This document shows positions 33,516 through 43,953 of a stretch of DNA of 64,000 bases, piece after piece. The position numbers and the translations under genes are program-made. Numbering within the stretch: position 1 is the first letter of the stretch; every line of letters starts with the position of its first letter. A model generated the notes under the pieces. The model worked only from the letters and a program-made list of their open reading frames with translations. It made no database searches and was not told where the DNA came from. Location: contig OZ004596.1 in assembly GCA_963924555.1 (NCBI GenBank), forward strand, positions 2,108,001 through 2,172,000. The letters are read 5' to 3'. This stretch comes from Crambe crambe. Lineage: Eukaryota > Porifera > Demospongiae > Poecilosclerida > Crambeidae.

Positions 33516-35991
33516 CATACATACATACATACATACATACAAGACTACATTATTATGGTCCATACAAATTTTTTTGGTGTTTATATTTTCTCTGTGTTGC
33601 TTATGCTTTCTATTAGTGTAACTTTCAGAATTGCACTTGTTATTATTGGAATTGATAAAAGTGGTCAATGTGACTTGAAACTAATGCTAGTCCAGTGGTC
33701 ATAAATTCAACAACTGATGTATGTATGTTGCGTACATTGAGAAGAAAAATTGAAACCAAAAAAAAGCACACTGCCATCTGTTCTGAAACAGTCTGTGATA
33801 TTATTGCTCATATTGCTACTATGCAAGACTGATGCAATAAATACTAGGAACTTATAATATATACCCCCTGGATGTGAACATGTTAGTCATCTCATTGCAT
33901 TTTTCCGGAAATGATAAGTGTTTTGTAAACTGATAAACTTTCATAAATACTATATCCCATTGACCTATTACATGCATGGATGTGATCATGCATGCTTATT
34001 GAATCGTCTGATTGCATTTTCCGGGAATGATAAGTTGTTTTTGTCAACTGAAAAGCAAAACAAACTTCCTCATGCATTTGTGTCCCATATGGTTATACTT
34101 ACTTTTGTTTCACTTCTAGTTTTGGATACGTAACTGGATTTGTATTGTAACCAAAAGAAATGTAATTCACCTCATGATGATGGCTAAGGTCCCTTCCTGC
34201 ATGTTCAAACATGCTCCCATGAATAACTGGATGTTCTCGTGCCTGATGCAACTCAGCGTTGTCACCTCATCTAAAAAGCAGGTCAAGTCTTCAACTTCTC
34301 TAATCCTCCGCGAGCGAACACAAATATTACCATGCCAGTATCCACTGCAAGATTAAGAGTTTAGTAATGAAAGTCAAGTGTCTTTTGCCACTGCAAGATT
34401 AAAAGGTTAATATAAACTGACCATTACTTGTATAAGCTAATTTATTCATATGAACTGTCTTATCACAGCTGAATATATCTCTTAGCTGTACATGCTTGAT
34501 TGTATGAGCCAATAGACGTGTATGCGAGGCACATTGTCACTCGCTCGCATACACAAAGCACAACCGCTCCATTCAAATGACTGAATCGCTAGTTTATGAT
34601 AATGGTATCTATCCCATGCAGCCTTCATAACAAGCATAAACACTGAATAGGATCCTTCACGTTTAGCACTCCATTAATACACACTCACAACGAAGTGCGA
34701 TTGGAACTTTTTCCAGCAAGTCAAGTGGCTTTCAAATTGGACTGCCACATGCCAGACAACCATTGAATTATGAATGGCTCTCTCATTCTTGTCAGCTTGT
34801 ACTTTCAAACTCAACACACAAAGAAAAGTCGTGCATATCAACGTCTCGCTCATGTGATTAGTACTTGTAGGAGTGGTTCATAAGGTATTCTAGTTTACAC
34901 ATGAAAGCGAGTTAACATGTGAGAATACTAGCACAACATATAAAGATCATGTGAACAACTTGTTGCTTTACATGCCATGTGATTGTTCAGTGACTTTCAA
35001 AAGTCATGACTACTTCATCTTCACTTAGCTAATTGAAGCACCTTTGTACATCAAAATCATAAATTCCCAAATTATTATCGTTGTAGCTAGATATGGACAT
35101 GACATCATTATAACATAAAAATTTTGATTCAAATACCTCCTGAATTTTTCTTACCTGTAAATTGTTTCCAGCTCAGTGGAAGAAACAATATTACCAAGAG
35201 TCACCTCATTCTCTGCAATCCTCCAATTGTCCCAACCAGATACACCCCCTTCTCGTTGTTCCAACTCTGCATAGCCTCCATCTCCTGCAGGTGGAGGGAG
35301 GTAGAGGGCAGGGCTGGGGAGATTATCATTGGAAATGGTGCTGTAACCCGAGGAAATCTCTGAGCTATTCGATTTCTCTACTCCTCCCAGAAGAAAATCG
35401 TCTTCAGTGTAGCCATAACCTAACATAAAGATGCTAAATAAAAAAATATATACACCGTTGACATAACTATATACCAGATTGTTCTTCCCAACTTTGTAAG
35501 AAAACATCATCATACTCTTCTTCATCACTGAGCTGCGCACAACCTTCTGTCACCAGAACCTGCACCGAATCGCTCAAACTTCCTCTTCTACTCGGACTTT
35601 TCTTTGCATATCGTTCAGGAATGGCCCCACAGGACAAGCTACGGCATTCAGTGACTGTGGTGTCTGTGCTCGATCGATTTATGCTCTCCTCCACTTTGCA
35701 GAGTCCATCTATGGCTTGCACTGGCTCAGAGTAAATGCGACGAGCTTCGTTCCAATGCAGCTGTAGTTGCTGCGTTTCAGGCTCCTGTGCTTGCAGCTTC
35801 CTTTTCAGAGCTCCACGATCCCTGCTTCTTGGTCCATCTGCTGTTGCTACTGCGGAGTCCACTGATACTAAACGGGTCAGTGTTGTAGAATTGCTTGCGG
35901 TACTGGTTTGAGATTGCCTACGGAGAACGCTGCGCTTGACGGCTCCTATGCCATTGATAAATCTTGCCCTAAGGTCTCGAAGTCTCCCCAT
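28157..35991 (-). CDS. KSR: KSR/RAF-like pseudokinase
   Basis: Seven exons on the complement, 35991-35475, 35419-35155, 34344-34171, 33242-33146, 29456-29092, 28878-28671 and 28243-28157, give 570 aa. The C-terminal half resembles the RAF/KSR kinase fold: 'WRIAENEVTLGNIV', 'CIRHENIQLFMGACLN', 'ILRQIAEGMEYLHSRGI', 'ADVFAFGTIVYELVMLEYPY' and 'QCWKESPQQRPTFKDLL'. Catalytic residues are lost. The glycine loop is absent, the VAIK lysine is Arg ('ICVR', as in KSR), HRD-KxxN is 'HGLLSSQSI', and DFG reads 'SLAP'. A roughly 50-residue basic Ser/Arg/Cys-rich insertion follows 'PETVREL'. The N-terminal 260 residues are Ser-rich with no visible C1 domain or SAM-like region, so it is much shorter than vertebrate KSR (about 900 aa). 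A scaffold role in RAF-MEK signalling is inferred. The third intron from the 3' end is 3.7 kb. Confidence 0.68.
28942..29017. repeat. (ATAC)n microsatellite
   Basis: A tetranucleotide run inside an intron of the KSR-like gene, the same motif as at 21383 and 33486. Confidence 0.9.
29459..29518. repeat. (GA)n microsatellite at a minus-strand acceptor
   Basis: On the coding (minus) strand this is a (CT)n run directly preceding the AG acceptor of the exon 29456-29092. Confidence 0.9.
29519..33145. other. Large intron of KSR-like gene
   Basis: A 3.6-kb stretch with no recognised exon. It contains several A/T homopolymers (near 30289, 30330, 32190-32230) and the MITE candidate at 30968-31127. Confidence 0.45.
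30968..31127. mobile_element. MITE candidate with TA-bounded inverted ends
   Basis: CTGAGCATGTGCAG at the left and CTGCACATGCCCAG at the right are imperfect inverted repeats. Each is bordered by TA, and they are 160 bp apart in the KSR-like intron. The interior contains tandem 'TTTCAGAGATCT' motifs. Tc1/mariner-type origin is inferred from the TA borders only. Confidence 0.4.
33486..33541. repeat. (ATAC)n microsatellite
   Basis: A tetranucleotide run in an intron of the KSR-like gene. Confidence 0.9.
33893..34060. repeat. Diverged direct repeat pair in KSR-like intron
   Basis: The block GCATTTTTCCGGAAATGATAAG near 33896 recurs as GCATTTTCCGGGAATGATAAG near 34013; both copies continue with TTGTTTTTGT/A-AACTGA-like sequence. 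A local duplication is the simplest reading. Confidence 0.5.
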
Positions 35992-36342
35992 GGTACTAAC
36001 ACTACTAGCTATGACTAAAGGTACTTGTGATTTTTCTGTGCGGAATGTTTGAGATCAATATTGATGAGGACTATAATTTTATACAACTTCCCACGCAATA
36101 TTTATTATTTCTATTACGTAATAATCGAGGAAGCGCAAAAGTAATTTTATACAAAATCATTACAAAGTAAGACAAAAAAGCAACACTCTTGAGAGATGCA
36201 TTAACTTGCATTCTTGCATTACTGATTTTGTTTGAAAATGAACCAGATAATAGGAGATCAAAGGATAGAGAATAGAGAATAAAGGGGAAAATGTTATCAT
36301 TATAATTACAGATATATATATTATTTTGCTTTATAAATCTAA
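35992..36342. promoter_or_regulatory. KSR-like promoter and CRTC 3' flank
   Basis: 351 bp between two minus-strand genes. A minus-strand AATAAA for CRTC lies at 36101-36106 and an ATTACGTAAT palindrome near 36113-36122, about 125 bp upstream of the KSR-like ATG. Confidence 0.45.
36101..36106 (-). terminator. Candidate poly(A) signal of CRTC
   Basis: TTTATT on the plus strand reads AATAAA on the minus strand, about 240 bp after the CRTC stop codon. Confidence 0.4.
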
Positions 36343-37474
36343 TTATCTAGAGGTATGAAGGTAAGAATCTGGGGAAGATGATATAGCACCTGCTGGAGGT
36401 ATAATTCCAGCATCTGTGTTCAATATATGACTCACATCAAAGGAGTGCAAATCCACTTGGTTATTGATCAATTCCATGACGGAATCGTCCATTTCAAAAT
36501 CGGCAACAGTGGGCATGAAGAACTCAGAAGGACTTTCAGGAGGTTGTTTTTCTATTATGTGATCATCGACAGTTAGATCTGTCATAGCCACTGAAGGCAA
36601 TGAGAGTTGGTGCTGGAAAGTTTTGTTCCGGTTGCTTGAAAAAGTCTCACTTAGATCAGGGATGGGAGGGTTCTGGATTAGATCGGTGAGCGAGCGGTGA
36701 TGGTGAGGAGGTGATCCATAGTGGAGACCGACAGATGCGCTAGAGTCCAAAGGCCATTCATGGAACATGAACTCGTTGAGGGAGTTTGGATGGTCCAGCC
36801 AAAAGGGACGGACTGATGGGGGAGAGGAGGCATAGCTGGCAGAAGTGGACGGGCTGTCCAGATTGGTGGGCGAATCAGTTCCATCCTGCTGTTGGTCTGA
36901 AGCTTGTGATTCCACATAGACACAAGGCACACTGTTAGCATTGGTGAGTGTCCCCATAAAGGGATTTTGCTGGATAAGTTCAGTGGATTTTTCCTTCTGT
37001 ATCTTCTGGAGATTCTCTTCAGAATGACTGCGGATCAAAGCCTCAGGTTTCCCAACATTGATGGAGGCAAACTTCTGTTGGAGAGCTTGCTGCTGCTTTG
37101 CTTCAACATAACTGGGGAGAACAGGTAGTCCAGGGCTGATGGTGATTGTCGGTGTGCTGGGGAGAGAGGCACCACTGTGGAAAAGATTAGGTAATGGCTT
37201 AGAAGAAGAGTTGGAGAGAGGAGAATCCATGTAAGAGGTACTGAGAGGGGGTTGAGGTGGGGAGTTAGTGTTGATCACAGATGGACCACTACCAGCAGTT
37301 TGTTTGAGATGTTGGTTCTCTGCTCCTGCAATGGTGGTAATACTTTGAGTGGAACTTGGCGGCTGAATAATGATTGTCATGGGAGCATTGGGGCTACCAT
37401 GGTTGGTATGGTTCAGGGGGTCTAAAACTTGAGGGATGAAAGTCAATGCTGACCCATATTGAGGTGGTGGCAGC

Positions 37475-37513
<39 letters not shown>

Positions 37514-40500
37514 GATTGAGAATTTCCAGCTTGCAGGTTGCTTGGCAGAATTGGTTTTAGTCTGGGATATTCGTGAGGAAGTGTAGGAAGATGGTGATGG
37601 ACAGAGTTCAATGTTCGAAAATCTGGCATGGTAGGACTTTTGGTTATCCCTCCTCCTCCTCCTCCAGGAGGAGGCACCACTTGGAAAGCTGCTAAAGGAG
37701 AAGCCTGTCTCATTCCCAATCCACTTTGTTTGGAACCAGAATTGACTGTTCCTTGAGGGAGAAATGGGAACTGAAATCCGGCATATCTGGGCTGCTGCAT
37801 GAAGTTTGGATGAATGTTGTTGAAAGTGGGAGGAGCACTAGGAGGAGGGAGAGAAGCATAGAGTAATTTAGACGGTCCTGGATGAACAGCTGGAGGAGAA
37901 AAGAAAGTCCCACTTTGTCCTAATGATTGTTGCTGTTGTTGCTGTTGTTGTTGTTGTTGTTGCTGTTGTTGTTGTTGAATTGTTAGCTGGTGATGAGTTG
38001 GGGGAGGCGGGTGAGGGTCATCTTTTTCCAAGGGTACCTCAAGTCCAGATGAGAACTCAATGTTTGTGAGGTCAGGGAGACTGGATGTGGCTCCCCCAGC
38101 ACCCGCCAAGCCAAGCGGAGAAGGAACTGGAAGATCAGGACTGCCTGCATATTGGTCAGGACTGCAGAGAGAGTGGGGAGGGAGGTGTTGCAATTAAGGC
38201 ATATCAGTAGGCTTATAATTAAAAATCTTCCCAACCATACCCACTTTAATTAGTAACAATGACCAAAAATGACTTCAGAATCTTGAGCACAACATAAAAA
38301 CCCAATAAGCATTAAACCAAACCAAGGTCCATTTACGCATTCTTATGAATGACTTGTGAATTAATGAGCGATGATGTATGCTTACCTGAGAAGGGCATGA
38401 GCTGTTGATGCCGAGTTTGTTCTTCTCTGTTGGTGTGTGTATCAAACATAAGCACATCACTATAGTCATATTATGTATACATACATACATGTGTTGGTTA
38501 TAATCAAAGGTTAACACTTGGAAGAATATTACAGTCAACAGTGACAAATGATGCTGTAACACCATTGATTAATATTATCACCTTTAAAGTGTACTACATA
38601 TTGGCCACTATTTTATAGAATCCTAGTTTCCTGTCCAAGAAGACATCTACAAGTGCTGCGGGCAGGCGGTTATTACAATTATTCTATTATTGCTTCATTG
38701 TTTGTCTCAAAGGTCCTGTCTTCATCATTCACCACGGGCTTTCCCAAAAAGAGCTGTATGTGAAGCCAAACGCACGCGCTCTACTGTGCACATGAGCAGT
38801 GGCAGTATATTTTTTGATGCGGTGAGATTTTTAATACACAGGGAGTGGACAGGAAACAATCATTCTATTCATAGTGGCCTTATGGAAAATAGAATCTCTC
38901 TTGAGATCAGTGTAGTGAGCAGCTGCAATTGTATGAAGACACACACTAGGAGGTAGTGGCCAACCAGCTGAGGAACTCAGCTTTTACTTGTTAGCTACCT
39001 CCCACAAACCCCTTCAACCTGTACATCTATCTAGTGTGGGTTTCCACAAAAGAAGAAGACATCAAAACTGAAATACCACACCCACTTCAATTCCTTTCTT
39101 AAATCAACTTGAGATTACAAACACACACATTGACACTATATATAAAATCACATCAAGTGATAATGAATGGAAAAGGATAAACTGACCACTATAAATATTT
39201 TAACCTCGTCCTATGAGCTCTTATATATAGGACTGATGCAGGCAAAGAGTACAAGACAAAGCATGGATACCTATGTATGGAAGGTATAGTAGGAGAGATG
39301 GCAAAGAGTGATGGATACCTACGTATGGAAGGTATAGTAGGAGAGATGGCAAAGAATGATGGATAAGCATGTGTGATCCTAGCTTCGTACCCAGTTATGC
39401 GGAGGCGGGAAATAGAGCCTGGTACCCACTGTTTGCGCATGCGCCAAAAATTTCACACGCAATTCCCGCCTATTACACTTTATGATGGTGTGTGATGTCA
39501 CAGCATGTAACTACGTGTATGAGCATGCACTATAAGATACCAAGAAAGCTATTGCAATGAAATTCTCTGGAAAAGAGAAGACAAAACTGGCACTTCTAAA
39601 ACTATTCATAGTGGCAAGAATTATCCATAAGCCGCTCTCCTTTAAATCCAGAGGGATCACAGCCTCAGCTCTGCACTATTTCCCAACGAACAGAGAGAAT
39701 TGCTTGCTGCTGCTCCTTGTTCAGTACTAGGTGGGGTTATCCCAGCTGAGATAGGCACACTGTCTGCTAAGAACTGGTGACTAGAGCTAGCCTGTTGCAG
39801 TGCTGATTCAGCAGTATTACATCACGCGTCACGGAAGATTACTGAGAGATTACAATTTCCCCCAATCAGGGAGGAAAATTGGCACATGTGCAAACAGTGG
39901 GTACCAGGCTCTTTTGTCTGCCTCCGCAAAATTTTAGAGCCTGGGGATGAGGCTAGTGTGATCTTAGATCCAGAAGCACACATGATCGATTTCACGCATG
40001 TGCAAACTGTCATCAAACTTCAATATTCTTGACTGACTAGAGAACGACTGCTCACCAGCTTGGTTAGCTAGCTATCCTGAGTTTTCAACTGTACGGGTGC
40101 ATCTTTTCAACTGTCAGTGTGGTAAAAGAGATGGCCACACCTCTTCTCCACCTCTCCTGGCTGCTATAATAAAGAAAGCACGCTTTTTCCCAGAATTACA
40201 CTTCTTTAATATCAATAATACATCAGCTGCTGTGTGCTCGTAGCTGTTTGAACTGTGGTAAGTGCGCTAGTTCCTAGATCAAGGCATGACTCGTAGCTGT
40301 TTGAACTGTGGTAAGTGCGCTAGCTCCTAGATCAAGGCATGCTCGTAGCTGTTTGAGCTGTGGTAAGTGCGCTAGCTCCTAGATCAAGGCATGATAGACA
40401 GACAGACAGACAGATAAAAAGATTACTATAACCCTTGCGCATGCACTGAGGGTTAATTATGAAAGTATGAACAGATGGAAGGCGTAGGGCAATGGATAAC

Positions 40501-41420
40501 TATGGAAGGTCACAGTACATACAACCACAAAAGTAGCCCTACCCATCCACTGTCTTCCCATAATATAAATTGCACTGCAGGAGTCCTATTGTGAGGGTTC
40601 TCATTTCAAAGGATGTCATCATTACTGTGATCATTTAAAGGAAAGGTGCCTGACTACCTTGGATAAGTACGGAGAATATGTATAAATGGTGTAAATAACT
40701 CCATATGTACCTATTTCCCTAATCTACATAGTCTAAAGAAAGGTCTAACTATTTTGCTTAGAAGATGAGAAAACTCCTGTTGTTATCATTATGCAATAAT
40801 GATGCAATGTTCTATTTTCATTGACTCACCCACAGGGCCAGATCACCAGGGGGGTTCACTGCAAAACAAATACAGAATACATCATAATTATGAAAAGCCT
40901 CAATAAAGAAATGAAGTCATATTATGTAATCCCCTACTATACTCGACTGCACAAACCGGTACATGTAGATCACATGTTCAATATTACCGGGTTCAGCTGA
41001 AAGTGCTTGCACACTTGCACTAATGGGTCTGGCAATGCCAGAGAGGTGGTCATTGGTCAAATTTTGCCATTCCAAACAGCTTCCACTGTTACGTATTAGA
41101 CTAATACTTACTTTTATAATTTCTTGGTGACTGTTGAGAAGAGTAACTTTGTGGAGAGCCTTGACCTTGTTGTTGAGTGCGGGGGGCTTGTTGGGGGGAG
41201 TTGAGGGTGAGGGGAGAAACGTGCTGTGGGGAACCTTGCTGCATCAATAAGCTCTGCTGAAGATCAGAGTCTGATTTATGTCTACAAGAAAAAACCCATT
41301 GTTAGCAAGTCTCTCTCTCTCTCTCTCTCTCTCCCTCTCTCTCTCTCACTCACTCACTCACTCACTCACTCACTCACTCACTCACTCACTCACTCACTCA
41401 CTCACTCACTCACTCACTCA

Positions 41421-41476
<56 letters not shown>

Positions 41477-42263
41477 ATGATCACATACCTGGACAGATCC
41501 CCTTCAATCCATTCTCCTGAATGAGACCTACAAAGTTGGTAAAGGGTCATTGACTCAATTAGCCCAGTGCACGTGTACATGTATTCAGATGCTGGACTTA
41601 CACATTCCAGTAGTGGTCAGAGTGATTGTGTCCAGGGGTGGGATAAGGGTCAGTGTCCATGTGCACAGCAGTTAAGACAAATTACAAATGATAATTTACG
41701 GTAAGGGACATCACCACTCCAGAAGAGTGGCCTGTCATAAACACTGATGATAAGTACTCTATTAATATCACCCCCCCCCCCCCCCCCCCCCAGATATTAT
41801 TAGTGTACAATCTGTACAGTAGATGTGATTAGAAAAATGTCCTCATATCAGGGGTGAAGCAATAATGCAATACGGAGTCTACAACAATAAGGGGTTCCAT
41901 TGACTTTCTAGCATGCAATAGAACAGGGGAGCCCACAATATTGTAAATATTGACTTTAGTTATCCCATGTCTAGCATACCACGAAAAGGTATTAAGCTAA
42001 ATATGGAATGAGAGGATATAGAGGTTGCCTTGGCGATGGTGGCCCTTCTACCACTGGGTCCACTACTATGAGGTCTGTCTTTAGAGCTGGAAGAAAAAGA
42101 GCCTGAAAAAGACTTGGATCCTTCCTGTGTCACTTCGTTGAAGTCATGGAGCACCACCTGCATATCTATGCTTGGACCAGGAGGGGTGGAGTCAATGGCT
42201 TGCAAAGAGGGCATGGAACCACCTCCACCATGCAGTCTAGCTCGCTGCATCTGGAGGGAGAAG

Positions 42264-42338
<75 letters not shown>

Positions 42339-43056
42339 GTCTACCTATCACTACTGATATTTGAAGCTAGGAATCTGTAGTAGTCACAGCAAGGACTCAT
42401 GGTTTATACTCCATTGCTATGGTACTGATACTATAAAGGTGTTCTCAGAGGCTGATGAGGAAGGGAGTAAGCCATATTATGTCAGGGAAAGTATGACAGT
42501 TATGTAGGCTACAAGGAGATCATTATGCCGATATTGATTACATTTGACCGAGGTATCGGGTTCACATTATTAACCACAGGTTTAGATAAGTGGCAGTGTG
42601 TTCTTGTACACTGTTATGTCCTGAAGGCTTTTAGGCCGAAGCTTACTAAGAATGCATCACACACACAGGCATCCAGAATGAAGCTGAAATGTGATTATTG
42701 AACAATACAGTTGATGAGTGAGGATTAAACTAGGTGTTATCTGCTACTTAACAATTCACTTGAGAGTTACTTGTGCATAAGTTAGTTCAATGGGCTAGGG
42801 TCTAACTTCTTCCCACCTCTTATCTGAAGGCAATCTAGCTCAAGTTTACATCACATTACTAACAGTGGATCACTTCAAAATGTATCTGCTGCTTATTGTA
42901 CTGCTTACTCACTTCATAAATGCTTTTCATGGCATGCTCGAAAGCTTCTGACTGCTCGTGCTCCCTCTTTTTCATGATGGCTATCTTTTCCATCAGCCTT
43001 CGAGGTTTCTTCCCATCTGTGGAATCTGTCGTCCTACTGCGCATTCGATGAGACAT
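36343..43056 (-). CDS. CRTC: CREB-regulated transcription coactivator
   Basis: Eight exons on the complement, 43056-42913, 42250-42020, 41660-41602, 41527-41489, 41281-41112, 40858-40830, 38426-38386 and 38161-36343, give 843 aa. CRTC proteins shuttle to the nucleus when dephosphorylated and co-activate CREB. The N-terminal CREB-binding helix is 'PRRLMEKIAIMKKREHEQSE'. The regulatory 14-3-3/SIK-site region reads 'LALWRRTNSASTAHALL' and is built across three exons. The central family signature is 'SSLPDLTNIEFSSGLEVPL' (about residue 264), and 'RSHSEENLQKIQKE' follows. The C-terminal third is acidic and Ser/Pro-rich, fitting the transactivation domain. Two polyglutamine runs lie in the last exon. 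Intron 2 appears to be a U12-type AT-AC intron. ATG 43056 is the first in frame; there is no evidence for an upstream coding exon. Confidence 0.9.
37474..37512 (-). repeat. CAA/CAG repeat encoding polyglutamine in CRTC
   Basis: A run of (GTT)n on the plus strand reads as CAA codons in the CRTC frame. Confidence 0.85.
37928..37978 (-). repeat. CAA/CAG repeat encoding polyglutamine in CRTC
   Basis: A mixed CAA/CAG run of about 17 Gln codons after 'HHQLTIQ' in the last CRTC exon. Confidence 0.85.
39250..39362. repeat. Tandem duplication of about 52 bp
   Basis: Two adjacent copies of a unit starting GATACCTATGTATGGAAGG and ending GATGGCAAAGA lie just outside the left end of the hAT-like element. 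Confidence 0.7.
39371..39378. repeat. Target-site duplication, left
   Basis: GTGTGATC precedes the element at 39379 and is repeated at 39956-39963. Confidence 0.7.
39379..39955. mobile_element. hAT-like MITE with 8-bp target duplication
   Basis: A 577-bp element in a CRTC intron. Inverted ends of about 70 bp share CTAGC at the tips, then TGCGGAGGC and a strongly conserved AGAGCCTGGTACCCACTGTT block (near 39415 on the left, its complement near 39895 on the right). The 8-bp direct repeats GTGTGATC flank it. No transposase ORF is present. The 8-bp duplication fits hAT-type elements, although the tip sequence is not diagnostic. Confidence 0.7.
39956..39963. repeat. Target-site duplication, right
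   Basis: GTGTGATC follows the element and matches 39371-39378. Confidence 0.7.
40237..40393. repeat. Minisatellite, three copies of about 52 bp
   Basis: Copies begin CTCGTAGCTGTTTGA at 40237, 40290 and 40342 and end AGATCAAGGCATG. A short (GACA)n run follows at about 40394-40413. Confidence 0.85.
41311..41475. repeat. Compound (TC)n (CTCA)n (CA)n microsatellite
   Basis: It lies within the short CRTC intron between exons 41489 and 41281 and makes up most of that intron. Confidence 0.9.
41771..41791. repeat. Poly-C/G homopolymer
   Basis: About 21 C residues on the plus strand (G on the sense strand) inside the probable AT-AC intron of CRTC. The length may be subject to sequencing error. Confidence 0.85.
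42264..42335. repeat. (GA)n microsatellite near a minus-strand acceptor
   Basis: It reads (CT)n on the coding strand, ending about 14 bases before the exon that begins at 42250. Confidence 0.9.
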
Positions 43057-43491
43057 TCTTTCCACTTCAGGACACAGGGATTATTCAGGACATCTACTTG
43101 AATGATGGACACTCTAATCTGTATCACTAAAAATAACAATAACACAAAGAAAGATAAGGTTTGTACAACCAAGCTCAGTTTCAGAATATACAGGTGCCAC
43201 TCACTGCATGGGTACATAGTTATAAAAATGCCATGATAAAAGGGACTCCACTGTATTATCAGCCATGGCCATACTAGCAAAGGATTCCGACAAGCTAACT
43301 ATCACTGGTGGTTATTATTCTGTCTTATGGGTGCTCACATGATGTCACATATATCCCCAGGCCTATACTCCTTCGTATGCTCTTTTGAAGTATCCAATAT
43401 CAGGAGCTAGACGACCAGGGCTGGATCAGACACTACCAGTAGCCATGAATGTTGGACACTTTTAGGCTGTGAAAGTCATTGAATGATTCTA

Positions 43492-43634
43492 TAAGCCCCG
43501 TTTACATAGGGGTTCTAACCTGGATTCGTTTCGTGTGTGAATGGATTCCAATCTGGGTAGCCCAGCCCACATCAATTAAGTGGGTTGGAATCCAGACTGA
43601 ATCTCAACCGGGCACGCATGTAAACATGGCTTAT
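43492..43634. mobile_element. Palindromic MITE candidate
   Basis: TAAGCCCCGTTTACAT at the left and ATGTAAACATGGCTTA at the right are imperfect inverted termini about 110 bp apart. Inner inverted similarity (GGATTCCAATCTGGGTAG... facing ...GGGTTGGAATCCAGACTG) is also present. TA borders are plausible. No coding content. Confidence 0.45.
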
Positions 43635-43728
43635 TAAGAAATCCTTTGAGGAACACCTAGTCATTAGACCTGTTCACCTTTATGATGCTTTCCAGTATTA
43701 TTGCATTCAGATTTGTGCAAGTAACAGA

Positions 43729-43953
43729 TATCATTTTCTTGGAACTACATGATATCACAGGTCACAATGCAAGTGGAAGCTTTGATGATGATTTTTCTAC
43801 ACTTCCATATGCATGGGCTCTACATCCCTGAAATGCAGAGACATCATTTTCTTGGAACTACATGATATTCAGGTCACAATGTAAGTGGAAGCATTCTTCT
43901 ACACTAGGGATACTTCCATATCCATGGGCTCTACACCCCTGAAATTCAGAAAT
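43729..43953. repeat. Tandem duplication of about 113 bp
   Basis: Two diverged copies, 43729-43841 and 43842-43953, both start ATCATTTTCTTGGAACTACA and end with GGGCTCTACA-CCCTGAAAT-CAGA. Confidence 0.75.

Noticed and set aside
34518-34554. Perfect 11-bp stem (GTGTATGCGAG / CTCGCATACAC) with a 15-base loop, considered as an ncRNA or terminator
   Set aside because: It is isolated in an intron, with no flanking RNA-gene signals; a chance palindrome is plausible.
35151-35540. Read-through ORF joining the first two KSR-like exons across the intron
   Set aside because: Canonical GTATAT and TGTTAG borders at 35474 and 35420 give an in-frame junction ('SGYGYTEDDF'); the read-through segment is AT-rich intron.
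41226-41520. ORFs with Ser-Leu-Thr-His repeats
   Set aside because: They come from the compound microsatellite in a CRTC intron, antisense to the gene.
41980-42019. Extension of the second CRTC exon to a GT donor (GTATGC) at 41979
   Set aside because: It leaves phase 1, and no AG acceptor exists that would continue the frame into the next exon; the AT-AC solution fits both ends.
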